Part shown: positions 1 through 7,889 of the stretch, piece after piece
Layout of the letters: each line of letters opens with the position of its first letter
Numbering within the stretch: the first letter of the stretch is position 1
Origin: Pseudomonas lactis
Lineage (GTDB): Bacteria; Pseudomonadota; Gammaproteobacteria; Pseudomonadales; Pseudomonadaceae
DNA: 64,000 nt
NCBI RefSeq assembly: GCF_001439845.1
Contig: NZ_JYLO01000010.1
Location: forward strand, 124,001-188,000
Direction: 5' to 3'
Translations under genes and position numbers: made by a program
The notes under the pieces: model-generated
What the model was told of the DNA's origin: nothing
Database searches by the model: none
The model's input: only the letters and a program-made list of their open reading frames with translations

Positions 1-55
1 GCCGGTGCTGGCGGTGGTGGTGTTGGTACTGCTGTGGAAGTGGCTGTTCGGCTAA
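1..55 (+). CDS. 3' end of a membrane-protein gene (partial)
   Basis: Only the last 17 codons are present, in the frame starting at base 2 and ending with TAA at 53-55. The visible peptide is a run of Val/Leu followed by WKWLFG, which reads as a C-terminal transmembrane segment with a short aromatic/basic tail. A strong rho-independent terminator follows 15 bases after the stop, supporting a real gene end. The protein family cannot be identified from this fragment. Confidence 0.55.
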   Translation, partial: PVLAVVVLVLLWKWLFG

Positions 56-70
56 ACCGCACACCATAAA

Positions 71-104
71 AAGGCGCTGTATCGAAAGATACAGCGCCTT
101 TTTT
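71..104 (+). terminator. Rho-independent terminator of the upstream partial gene
   Basis: A perfect 13-bp stem (71-83 with 88-100) closed by a GAAA tetraloop and followed by a T run. It ends transcription of the truncated gene at the left edge and insulates it from the convergent acnA. Confidence 0.9.
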
Positions 105-126
105 ATGCCTGGAATGTGATCAAAAC

Positions 127-215
127 TGTGGGAGCTGGCTTGCCTGCGGTGGCGGAGTATCAGCTATAAAAAGGTTGACTGACCCACCGCTTTCGCAGGC
201 AAGCCAGCTCCCACA
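127..215. repeat. REPIN (paired inverted REP, GTGGGAGCTGGCTTGCC type)
   Basis: Two inverted REP heads of about 22 bases face each other across a spacer of about 45 bases. The element sits between the left-edge gene and the convergent acnA. The same head recurs many times in this window. Confidence 0.9.
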
Positions 216-232
216 TTTGATCTGCGTTGCTC

Positions 233-2974
233 TTAAGAGGCGATCAACTGGCGCAGCACGTAGTGCAGAATCCCACCCGCCTTGAAGTACTCCACTTCAT
301 TCAAGGTATCAATCCGGCACAGCACCTCAACCTTCTCGCTGCTGCCATCCTCGCGAGTGATCACCAGCGTCAGGTTCATCCGCGGCTCGATCTCGGCAGC
401 GGTCAGCCCGAGGATATCGATCTTCTCCTTGCCGGTGAGCTTGAGCGTCTTGCGGTTCTGATCCAGTTTGAACTGCAACGGCAAGACGCCCATGCCTACC
501 AGGTTGGAGCGGTGGATACGCTCGAAGCTCTCGGCGATCACCGCCTTGACGCCCAGCAGGTTGGTACCCTTGGCCGCCCAGTCGCGGCTGGAGCCGGTGC
601 CGTATTCTTGGCCGGCGATCACCACCAGCGGTGTGCCGGAGGCCTGGTACTTCATGGCCGCATCGTAGATCGCCATTTTCTCGCCAGTGGGGATATACAG
701 CGTGTTACCGCCTTCTTCGCCGCCGAGCATTTCATTGCGGATACGGATATTGGCAAAGGTGCCGCGCATCATCACTTCATGGTTACCCCGGCGTGAACCG
801 TAGGAGTTGAAGTCACGCGGCTCCACGCCCTGTTCGCGCAGGTAGCGCCCGGCCGGGCTGTCGGCCTTGATATTGCCGGCAGGGGAGATGTGGTCGGTGG
901 TTACCGAATCCCCCAGCAGGGCCAGCACGTTGGCGCCCTTGACGTCCGCGATCACCGGCAGCGGGCCGGCGATGTCGTCGAAGAACGGCGGGTGCTGGAT
1001 ATAGGTGGAATCCGGCTGCCACACGTAGGTGGCTGCCTGCGGCACTTCAATGGCTTGCCACTGCTCGTCGCCGGCAAACACTTCGGCATATTCCTTGTGG
1101 AACATGCTGGTGCTGACTTGGGCCACCGCCTCGGCGATTTCCTGGCTGCTGGGCCAGATGTCCTTCAGGTACACCGGATTACCCTGCTGGTCATTGCCCA
1201 GCGGCTCGCTGCTGATGTCGATGCGCACGGTGCCGGCCAACGCGTAAGCGACGACCAGGGGCGGCGAGGCCAGCCAGTTGGTTTTCACCAGAGGGTGCAC
1301 GCGGCCTTCGAAGTTACGGTTACCGGACAGCACCGACGCGACGGTGAGGTCGGCCTTCTGGATGGCTTTTTCGATCGGCTCGGGCAGGGGCCCGGAGTTG
1401 CCGATACAGGTGGTGCAGCCGTAGCCCACCAGGTCGAAGCCAAGCTTGTCCAGGTATTGGGTGAGGCCCGCCGCCTTGTAGTAGTCGGTGACCACTTTGG
1501 AGCCCGGCGCCAGGGAGCTTTTCACCCAGGGCTTGCGGGTCAGGCCTTTTTCCACGGCTTTCTTTGCCACCAGCCCGGCGGCCATCATCACGCTGGGGTT
1601 GGAGGTGTTGGTGCAGGAGGTAATCGCGGCAATCACCACTGCGCCGTTTTTCAGGCGATAGGTGTTGCCTTCGTATTCATAATCCGCCTCGCCGACCAGG
1701 TCCGCATTGCCCACGGCAACGCCGCCTCCGCCTTCGCTTTCCAGGCGGCCTTCTTCTTTGCTGGTGGGCTTGAATTGCAGGTCGAGAAAATCGCTGAACG
1801 CTTGGCCTACATTCGGCAGGGCGACACGGTCCTGGGGACGTTTGGGCCCGGCAAGGCTGGCCTCGACAGTGCCCATGTCCAGAGCCAGGGTGTCGGTGAA
1901 GATTGGCTCCTGGCCGGCATTGCGCCACAGGCCCTGGGCCTTGGTATAGGCTTCCACCAGTTTGACCGTCTCAGCCGGGCGGCCGGACAGGCGCAGGTAG
2001 TCCAGGGTCACTTTATCCACCGGGAAAAAACCACAGGTCGCGCCGTATTCCGGGGCCATGTTGGCGATGGTCGCGCGGTCGGCCAGGGGCAAATCGGCCA
2101 GGCCGTCGCCGTAGAACTCGACGAACTTGCCCACCACGCCTTTCTTGCGCAGCATTTGCGTCACGGTCAGCACCAGGTCGGTGGCGGTGATGCCTTCCTT
2201 GAGCTTGCCGGTGAGCTTGAAACCGATCACTTCCGGGATCAGCATCGACACCGGCTGGCCGAGCATGGCCGCTTCGGCTTCGATCCCGCCCACGCCCCAG
2301 CCGAGTACGCCGAGGCCGTTGATCATGGTGGTGTGGGAGTCGGTGCCGACCAGGGTGTCGGGGAAGGCGTAGGTGCGGCCGTCTTCCTCTTTGGTCCACA
2401 CGGTGCGGCCCAGGTATTCGAGGTTGACCTGGTGGCAGATGCCGGTGCCCGGCGGCACCACGCTGAAGTTGTCGAAGGCGCTCTGGCCCCAGCGCAGGAA
2501 GGCGTAGCGTTCGCCGTTGCGCTGCATTTCGATATCGACGTTCTGTTCAAAGGCGCTGGTGCTGCCGAACTTGTCGACCATCACCGAGTGGTCAATCACC
2601 AGGTCCACCGGTGACAGCGGGTTGATGCGCTGCGGGTCACCGCCGGCCTTGGCCACGGCGGCGCGCATGGCGGCCAGGTCGACCACGGCGGGTACGCCGG
2701 TAAAGTCTTGCATCAGCACGCGAGCGGGGCGGTACTGGATCTCGCGGTCCGACTGGCGCGCCTTGAGCCAGGCGGCGATGGCCTTGAGGTCGGTGCCGGT
2801 GACGGTCTTGGCGTCTTCCCAGCGCAGCAGGTTTTCCAGCAGCACCTTGAGGGACATCGGCAGCTTGTCCAGGTCACCCAGGCTCTTGGCGGCTTCGGGC
2901 AGGCTGAAGTAGTGGTAGGTTTTGCTGTCTATGTGCAGTGTCTTAAGGGTTCTCAGGCTATCAAGGGATGACAT
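233..2974 (-). CDS. acnA: Aconitate hydratase AcnA
   Basis: The 913-aa product interconverts citrate and isocitrate in the TCA cycle in the cytoplasm, using a [4Fe-4S] cluster. Cluster ligands are visible as Cys454 in ITSCTNTSNPS and Cys520/Cys523 in GYGCTTCIGNSG. The C-terminal swivel domain has GTGSSRDWAAKG. Length fits the IRP1/AcnA class, slightly longer than the E. coli protein. I chose the start at 2974 (MSSLDSLRTL) because AAGGAGTC lies 8 bases upstream; an ATG eight codons earlier lacks such a site. The gene is monocistronic, divergent from rlmM and convergent with the left-edge gene. Confidence 0.97.
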   Translation of the reverse strand: MSSLDSLRTLKTLHIDSKTYHYFSLPEAAKSLGDLDKLPMSLKVLLENLLRWEDAKTVTGTDLKAIAAWLKARQSDREIQYRPARVLMQDFTGVPAVVDLAAMRAAVAKAGGDPQRINPLSPVDLVIDHSVMVDKFGSTSAFEQNVDIEMQRNGERYAFLRWGQSAFDNFSVVPPGTGICHQVNLEYLGRTVWTKEEDGRTYAFPDTLVGTDSHTTMINGLGVLGWGVGGIEAEAAMLGQPVSMLIPEVIGFKLTGKLKEGITATDLVLTVTQMLRKKGVVGKFVEFYGDGLADLPLADRATIANMAPEYGATCGFFPVDKVTLDYLRLSGRPAETVKLVEAYTKAQGLWRNAGQEPIFTDTLALDMGTVEASLAGPKRPQDRVALPNVGQAFSDFLDLQFKPTSKEEGRLESEGGGGVAVGNADLVGEADYEYEGNTYRLKNGAVVIAAITSCTNTSNPSVMMAAGLVAKKAVEKGLTRKPWVKSSLAPGSKVVTDYYKAAGLTQYLDKLGFDLVGYGCTTCIGNSGPLPEPIEKAIQKADLTVASVLSGNRNFEGRVHPLVKTNWLASPPLVVAYALAGTVRIDISSEPLGNDQQGNPVYLKDIWPSSQEIAEAVAQVSTSMFHKEYAEVFAGDEQWQAIEVPQAATYVWQPDSTYIQHPPFFDDIAGPLPVIADVKGANVLALLGDSVTTDHISPAGNIKADSPAGRYLREQGVEPRDFNSYGSRRGNHEVMMRGTFANIRIRNEMLGGEEGGNTLYIPTGEKMAIYDAAMKYQASGTPLVVIAGQEYGTGSSRDWAAKGTNLLGVKAVIAESFERIHRSNLVGMGVLPLQFKLDQNRKTLKLTGKEKIDILGLTAAEIEPRMNLTLVITREDGSSEKVEVLCRIDTLNEVEYFKAGGILHYVLRQLIAS

Positions 2975-3065
2975 TACATGACTCCTTATGGTCCGCACGG
3001 CTACGGACCTGACGGGACGAACAGAGCTATCACGTTAGCGCTGTTTTCATTAGCAGGCTAATAAC

Positions 3066-3086
3066 TGGACTCTATCGCTGAGTCCA
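3066..3086. promoter_or_regulatory. Short palindrome in the acnA-rlmM divergent promoter region
   Basis: TGGACTC (3066-3072) and GAGTCCA (3080-3086) form a perfect 7-bp inverted repeat separated by 7 bases, about 90 bases upstream of acnA and 85 upstream of rlmM. The position suits an operator or mRNA hairpin, but I do not recognise the motif. Confidence 0.3.
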
Positions 3087-3170
3087 AGGTTCCGAACTCG
3101 GCTATCATGCGCGCGTTTTCATGACAGGTATTGCGATAGCGCAAGGCCAGTTGATTCACCAGGAGATTCA

Positions 3171-4247
3171 ATGAACACCCTTTTTATGCACTGCCGCCCG
3201 GGTTTTGAAGGCGAAGTCTGTTCCGAGATCGCGGAGCACGCCGCGCGCCTGAACGTGTCCGGCTACGCCAAGGCCAAGACCGGCAGCGCCTGCGCCGAAT
3301 TTGTCTGCACCGAAGAAGATGGCGCCCAGCGCCTGATGCACGGCCAGCGCTTTGCCGAGCTGATCTTCCCCCGGCAGTGGGCGCGCGGGGTGTTTATCGA
3401 CCTGCCGGAAACCGACCGCATCAGCGTGATCCTCGCCCACCTGCGCGAATTCCCCGTGTGCGGCAGCCTGTGGCTGGAGATGGTCGACACCAACGACGGC
3501 AAGGAGCTGTCGAACTTCTGCAAGAAATTCGAAGTGCACCTGCGCAAAGCCCTGCTTAACGCCGGCAAGCTGGTGGACGACCCGAGCAAGCCGCGCCTGC
3601 TGCTGACCTTCAAGAGCGGCCGCGAAGTGTTCATGGGCCTGGCCGAATCGAACAACTCGGCGATGTGGCCCATGGGCATTCCGCGCCTCAAGTTCCCGCG
3701 TGACGCGCCCAGCCGTTCGACCCTCAAGCTGGAGGAAGCCTGGCACCACTTTATCCCCCGTGACCAGTGGGACGAGCGCCTGCACGGCGACATGACCGGC
3801 GTCGACCTCGGCGCAGCGCCAGGCGGCTGGACCTGGCAACTGGTCAACCGTGGCATGCTGGTGACCGCCATCGACAACGGCCCCATGGCTGAAAGCCTGA
3901 TGGATACCGGCCTGGTGCAGCATCTGATGGCCGACGGCTTCACCTTCGTGCCCAAGCAGCCGGTAGACTGGATGGTCTGCGACATCGTTGAGAAGCCCGC
4001 GCGCAACGCGGCACTCTTGGAAACTTGGATTGGAGAAGGGCATTGCCGCGAGGCGGTGGTGAACCTGAAGTTGCCGATGAAGCAGCGTTACGCCGAAGTG
4101 AAGCGTTTGCTGGAGCGCATCGAAGAGGGCTTCAAGGCGCGCGGCATTCGTGTGGAGATTGGCTGCAAGCAGCTCTACCACGACCGCGAAGAGGTCACCT
4201 GCCACTTGCGTCGTCTGATAGACATAAAGAAATCTAAAGGCCGCTGA
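3171..4247 (+). CDS. rlmM: 23S rRNA 2'-O-ribose (C2498) methyltransferase RlmM
   Basis: The 358-aa protein matches the RlmM (YgdE) family, which 2'-O-methylates C2498 of 23S rRNA using S-adenosylmethionine. The N-terminal part (1-165) corresponds to the THUMP-like RNA-binding region. The Rossmann methyltransferase part has motif I GVDLGAAPGGWTWQL at about 210-224 and a VCDIVEKP segment carrying a catalytic Asp. AGGAGATTCA lies just before the ATG. It is the first gene rightward from the divergent acnA promoter region; a REPIN follows it. Confidence 0.95.
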   Translation: MNTLFMHCRPGFEGEVCSEIAEHAARLNVSGYAKAKTGSACAEFVCTEEDGAQRLMHGQRFAELIFPRQWARGVFIDLPETDRISVILAHLREFPVCGSLWLEMVDTNDGKELSNFCKKFEVHLRKALLNAGKLVDDPSKPRLLLTFKSGREVFMGLAESNNSAMWPMGIPRLKFPRDAPSRSTLKLEEAWHHFIPRDQWDERLHGDMTGVDLGAAPGGWTWQLVNRGMLVTAIDNGPMAESLMDTGLVQHLMADGFTFVPKQPVDWMVCDIVEKPARNAALLETWIGEGHCREAVVNLKLPMKQRYAEVKRLLERIEEGFKARGIRVEIGCKQLYHDREEVTCHLRRLIDIKKSKGR

Positions 4248-4254
4248 TATTAAA

Positions 4255-4344
4255 TGTGGGAGCTGGCTTGCCTGCGAAAGCGGTATAACAGTCGAAATTT
4301 ATGTTGAATGTGCCCCCGTCATCGCGGGCAAGCCCGCTCCCACA
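4255..4344. repeat. REPIN between rlmM and tusA
   Basis: Left head GTGGGAGCTGGCTTGCC, right head GGGCAAGCCCGCTCCCAC: the two arms belong to two slightly different REP subtypes. It lies 8 bases after the rlmM stop. Confidence 0.88.
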
Positions 4345-4376
4345 TTGCTGAGCGGTGCCAGTTTTAGGAGTGAAGT

Positions 4377-4619
4377 ATGAGTCTTGAACCTGTTGACGGT
4401 ACCCTCGACGCCACCGGCCTCAACTGCCCGGAACCCGTGATGATGCTGCACCAGCACATCCGCGACCTGCCGGCGGGCGGCCTGCTCAAGGTGATCGCGA
4501 CCGACCCGTCGACCCGTCGCGATATCCCCAAGTTCTGCGTGTTTCTCGACCACGAACTGGTGGATCAGCAGGAAGATGCTGGCACCTACCTGTACTGGAT
4601 CCGCAAGAAAGCCGATTAA
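4377..4619 (+). CDS. tusA: Sulfurtransferase TusA
   Basis: The 80-aa protein belongs to the TusA/SirA family. TusA accepts persulfide sulfur from IscS and passes it on, notably for 2-thiouridine synthesis in tRNA. The diagnostic CPxP motif is visible as LNCPEPVMML with Cys17 as persulfide carrier. Length equals that of E. coli TusA. TAGGAGTG precedes the ATG. Its stop overlaps the stop of the convergent MATE gene by four bases, with no terminator between them. Confidence 0.95.
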   Translation: MSLEPVDGTLDATGLNCPEPVMMLHQHIRDLPAGGLLKVIATDPSTRRDIPKFCVFLDHELVDQQEDAGTYLYWIRKKAD

Positions 4620-6010
4620 GCCTGCGCCTTTTCGGCCCGGATGCGCCGGCGTGCACTGCGCGCCAGGCGCACCACCAGCATCCCCGCCGCACAGCTCAAG
4701 CCCACGATCAGCCCTTGCCATAAACCGCTCGGGCCGCTGGGCTCGCCGAGCCAGTTTGTCAGGCCCAGGGCGTAACCCACCGGCAGGCCCACGCCCCAGT
4801 AGGCGAACAAGGTCAGCACCATGGTCACCCGGGTGTCCTGATAGCCGCGCAATGCGCCCGCGGCGGTGACCTGGATCGAGTCGGAGAACTGGAACAACGC
4901 CGAGAACACAATCAGCATCGACGCCAAGTGGATCACCACCGGGTCAGGGGTGTAGATCGCTGCAATCTGCTCGCGAAACAGCAGCATCAAGCTGCAGGAA
5001 AAACACGCGTACGCCAGGGCGGTGCCCATGCCGACGCCGGCGGCGAAGCGAGCTTCCCGGGGTTCGCCGCGCCCCAACGCCTGGCCGACCCGCACGGTGA
5101 CGGCCATGCTCAGGGAATAGGGGATCATGAACACCAGGGAGCTGACGTTCAGGGCTATCTGGTGACCGGAGACCACCGTGGCGCCCAGGCTGCCAAGCAA
5201 CAGGGCAATCACCGCGAAAATGCTCGACTCGGCGAAGATCGCCACACCAATCGGCAGGCCTATGCCCAATATGCGCTTGATCACCGTCCATTGCGGCCAG
5301 TCGAAGCGCTTGAACAATTCGCTGCTTTGATAGGCCGCGCCCCAGCGCGTCCAGATGGCCAGGCCGATCATCATCACCCACATCGCAATGGCGGTAGCCC
5401 AGCCACAGCCCACGCCGCCCATGGCCGGTACGCCAAAGTGGCCGTAGATGAAGATGTAGTTCAGCGGAATATTCAGCGCCAACCCGCACAAGCCCATGAC
5501 CATGCTCGGCCGTGTGCGGCCCAGGCCGTCACTGAAACAGCGAAACACGTAGTACAACGCAACCGCCGGCATACCGGCGGCGATGCCGTGCAGGTAGCCC
5601 ATGGACGGCTCGATCAGGTCGGGCTCGACCTTCATGGCATGCAGGATCGGCTCGGCGCACAGCAACAGCAGCGCGCCGCAGAGACCGACCACCACGGCCA
5701 ACCACAACGATTGGCGCACCAGAGGCCCGATCTCGGTGAGTTTGCCCGCGCCATAACGCTCGGCAACTTTCGGTGTGGTGGCCAGCAGAGTACCGGTCAT
5801 CAACAGGTACACCGGGATCCAGATCGAATTACCCAGGCCCACCGCCGCCAGGTCCTGCGGGCTCACGCGCCCAGCCATCACCGCATCGACGAAGCTCATC
5901 GCGGTGGTTGCCAGTTGGCCAATCATGATCGGCAAGGCCAGCGTCAGCAGGCCGCGCACTTCCCGGCTGATGCGGGCGGGGCGGGAGAGGGTAGCGGTGG
6001 CAGTGTTCAC
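4616..6010 (-). CDS. MATE-family multidrug efflux transporter (NorM/PmpM type)
   Basis: A 464-aa integral inner-membrane protein with about 12 hydrophobic segments arranged as two homologous halves. The N-terminal ALPIMIGQLATTAMSFVDAV is the typical first helix of MATE exporters, which expel cationic drugs in exchange for Na+ or H+. The tail is basic (RRIRAEKAQA). Pseudomonas PmpM is the closest function I can name, but substrate cannot be read from sequence. The 3' end runs into the convergent tusA. Confidence 0.9.
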   Translation of the reverse strand: MNTATATLSRPARISREVRGLLTLALPIMIGQLATTAMSFVDAVMAGRVSPQDLAAVGLGNSIWIPVYLLMTGTLLATTPKVAERYGAGKLTEIGPLVRQSLWLAVVVGLCGALLLLCAEPILHAMKVEPDLIEPSMGYLHGIAAGMPAVALYYVFRCFSDGLGRTRPSMVMGLCGLALNIPLNYIFIYGHFGVPAMGGVGCGWATAIAMWVMMIGLAIWTRWGAAYQSSELFKRFDWPQWTVIKRILGIGLPIGVAIFAESSIFAVIALLLGSLGATVVSGHQIALNVSSLVFMIPYSLSMAVTVRVGQALGRGEPREARFAAGVGMGTALAYACFSCSLMLLFREQIAAIYTPDPVVIHLASMLIVFSALFQFSDSIQVTAAGALRGYQDTRVTMVLTLFAYWGVGLPVGYALGLTNWLGEPSGPSGLWQGLIVGLSCAAGMLVVRLARSARRRIRAEKAQA

Positions 6011-6171
6011 GTACAGGTGTCCAATAAAAAGGCAGTCGCAAGGACGGCGGATTCTACGCGTTGACGCAGTGGTCAGGAAAAAACCTGTGTTAGGGATTTG
6101 TAAGCAATGCGCCCAGGCCAGCTCCTACACAGGATCTTCTGTACACTGCCAATCCGCCAAAGGAGCCTGCC

Positions 6172-7314
6172 ATGCTGATTGTTGCCGACGAAAATATCCC
6201 GCTGCTCGATGCATTCTTCGAAGGGTTTGGCGAGATTCGCCGTGTGCCCGGCCGTTCCATCGACCGCGCCACGGTCGAGCAGGCCGATGTACTGCTGGTG
6301 CGCTCGGTGACCAACGTCAACCGCGCCCTGCTCGAGGGCAGTAAGGTGCGTTTTGTCGGCACTTGCACCATCGGCACCGACCACCTGGACCTCGACTACT
6401 TCAAGCAAGCAGGTATCCAGTGGTCCAGCGCGCCCGGCTGCAATGCGCGTGGGGTGGTGGACTACGTGCTCGGCAGCTTGCAGACCCTGGCTGAAATCGA
6501 AGGCGCCGACCTCAAGCAGCGCACCTACGGTATCGTCGGTGCCGGTGAAGTCGGCGGGCGGTTGGTCAAGGTGCTCAAGGGCCTGGGCTGGAATGTGTTG
6601 GTGTGCGACCCACCGCGCCAGGTCACCGAAGACGGTGATTACGTCAGCCTGCAGCAGATCATCGAGCACTGTGACGTGATCAGCTTGCATACGCCGCTGA
6701 TCAAGTCCGGCAATGGTTCGACCTGGCACCTGTTTGATCGCCAGCGCCTGGAACAGCTCAAGCCGGGCACCTGGCTGATCAATGCCAGCCGGGGCGCGGT
6801 GGTGGATAACGCCGCCCTGCGCGAGGTGTTGCTGGCGCGCGAAGACCTGCAAGCGGTGCTGGACGTGTGGGAAGGCGAGCCCGAGGTGGATGTCGAGCTG
6901 GCAGACCTGTGCGTGCTGGCCACGCCCCATATCGCCGGCTACAGCCTCGATGGCAAACAGCGCGGCACCGCGCAGATTTACCAGGCGCTGTGCGCGCACC
7001 TGGGCCAGGAACCGAGTATTCACTTAAGTGATTTGCTGCCGGCCCCCTGGCTGGCCGAGATGCACCTTAACGCTACGACTGACCCGGCCTGGGCGCTGGC
7101 GACCTTGTGCCGCAGTGTGTACGACCCACGCCGTGACGATGCGGATTTCCGTCGCAGCCTCGTGGGCACCGTGCATGAGCAGCGCCAGGCCTTTGACCTG
7201 CTGCGCAAGCACTATCCGGAGCGTCGCGAGATCGATGGGTTGAAGGTGCGCATCAACGGGGAGTCGGCGGTGCTGTCGCAGATCGTGGCTGCTCTGGGCG
7301 CCGAACACCTATAA
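6172..7314 (+). CDS. pdxB: Erythronate-4-phosphate dehydrogenase PdxB
   Basis: The 380-aa D-2-hydroxyacid dehydrogenase oxidises 4-phosphoerythronate in pyridoxal 5'-phosphate biosynthesis. Visible elements are the NAD-binding YGIVGAGEVGGRLVKVL near 119-133, INASRGAVVDNAAL containing the substrate/cofactor Arg region, and ATPHIAGYSLDGK with the catalytic His. The C-terminal 90 residues form the PdxB-specific dimerisation extension, and length equals the E. coli enzyme. AAAGGAG precedes the ATG. It diverges from the MATE gene and is followed by a REPIN. Confidence 0.97.
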   Translation: MLIVADENIPLLDAFFEGFGEIRRVPGRSIDRATVEQADVLLVRSVTNVNRALLEGSKVRFVGTCTIGTDHLDLDYFKQAGIQWSSAPGCNARGVVDYVLGSLQTLAEIEGADLKQRTYGIVGAGEVGGRLVKVLKGLGWNVLVCDPPRQVTEDGDYVSLQQIIEHCDVISLHTPLIKSGNGSTWHLFDRQRLEQLKPGTWLINASRGAVVDNAALREVLLAREDLQAVLDVWEGEPEVDVELADLCVLATPHIAGYSLDGKQRGTAQIYQALCAHLGQEPSIHLSDLLPAPWLAEMHLNATTDPAWALATLCRSVYDPRRDDADFRRSLVGTVHEQRQAFDLLRKHYPERREIDGLKVRINGESAVLSQIVAALGAEHL

Positions 7315-7315
7315 C

Positions 7316-7415
7316 TGTAGGAGCGAGCTTGCTCGCGAAAAACGTCAACGATAACGCAGCGTTTCTGATTTAACGCGGCGCCCTCAGGTTTTTCGCGAGC
7401 AACCTCGCTCCTACA
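7316..7415. repeat. REPIN of the TGTAGGAGCGAGCTTGCTCG subtype
   Basis: Inverted heads TGTAGGAGCGAGCTTGCTCG and GCGAGCAACCTCGCTCCTACA flank about 55 bases containing AACGTCAACGATAACGC. This is a second REP subtype, distinct in head sequence from the GTGGGAGCTGG type. Confidence 0.88.
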
Positions 7416-7423
7416 GGGGGCAT

Positions 7424-7451
7424 AAAAAACCCGGCCACCTGGGCCGGGTTT
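7424..7451 (-). terminator. Rho-independent terminator of the small leftward gene
   Basis: Read leftward, AAACCCGGCC pairs with GGCCGGGTTT across a 5-base loop, followed by a T run. It ends the gene at 7469-7642 and may also stop reading from pdxB. Confidence 0.85.
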
Positions 7452-7468
7452 GAAAGAGCGTGGGCGCT

Positions 7469-7642
7469 TCAGCCTTGCTGGGCAGGCTTGACCAGTCGCT
7501 GTTCCAGTTCGCTGCAGGCTTGCTGGATCATTTCTTCGGTAATCTGCACTTCCTGGCCTTTGGCATCGATATACGAGCAAGGCAGCTGTTGCGGCTGGCG
7601 GATCACTTCAATCTTGGCGTCGCTGCTATTTTGCAAGGTCAT
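7469..7642 (-). CDS. Small conserved hypothetical protein (57 aa)
   Basis: The product starts MTLQNSSDAKIEVIRQPQQL; an upstream in-frame ATG gives five extra residues, but GAGGAGACAGGCC sits correctly before the chosen start. It is soluble and mixed in charge, with no signal peptide or known motif, and ends in a helix-like segment (MIQQACSELEQRLVKPAQQG). It has its own RBS and terminator, so it is very likely expressed. I recall similar small proteins next to pdxB in pseudomonads, but no function. Confidence 0.75.
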   Translation of the reverse strand: MTLQNSSDAKIEVIRQPQQLPCSYIDAKGQEVQITEEMIQQACSELEQRLVKPAQQG

Positions 7643-7889
7643 GGCCTGTCTCCTCATCAGGTTGTGTACCTACTTTAATTCCCCCGCATGAACGCGCCGT
7701 TACAACTCCTTACACGCTCATCGGTTTGAACACCCAGTCCACCAGAAACCGGTACATATTTCCAGATGAGGCTTAGACCGATAGCCTCTAGCGGCCTGCA
7801 TCGGTGGGCATAATTAACCTGACTCATTGTTATTCGCGCAAGTTCCCCCAATGTTGGAGGGTACAGATTCCTCATTGGTGATACCTCCC

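Noticed and set aside
890..2614. Long rightward open frame antisense to acnA
   Set aside because: It is the mirror of high-GC acnA codons; the product is His/Gln/Val/Gly-rich without motifs and lacks an RBS. Similar shadows occur opposite fadB, topA, uup, mfd and mqo.
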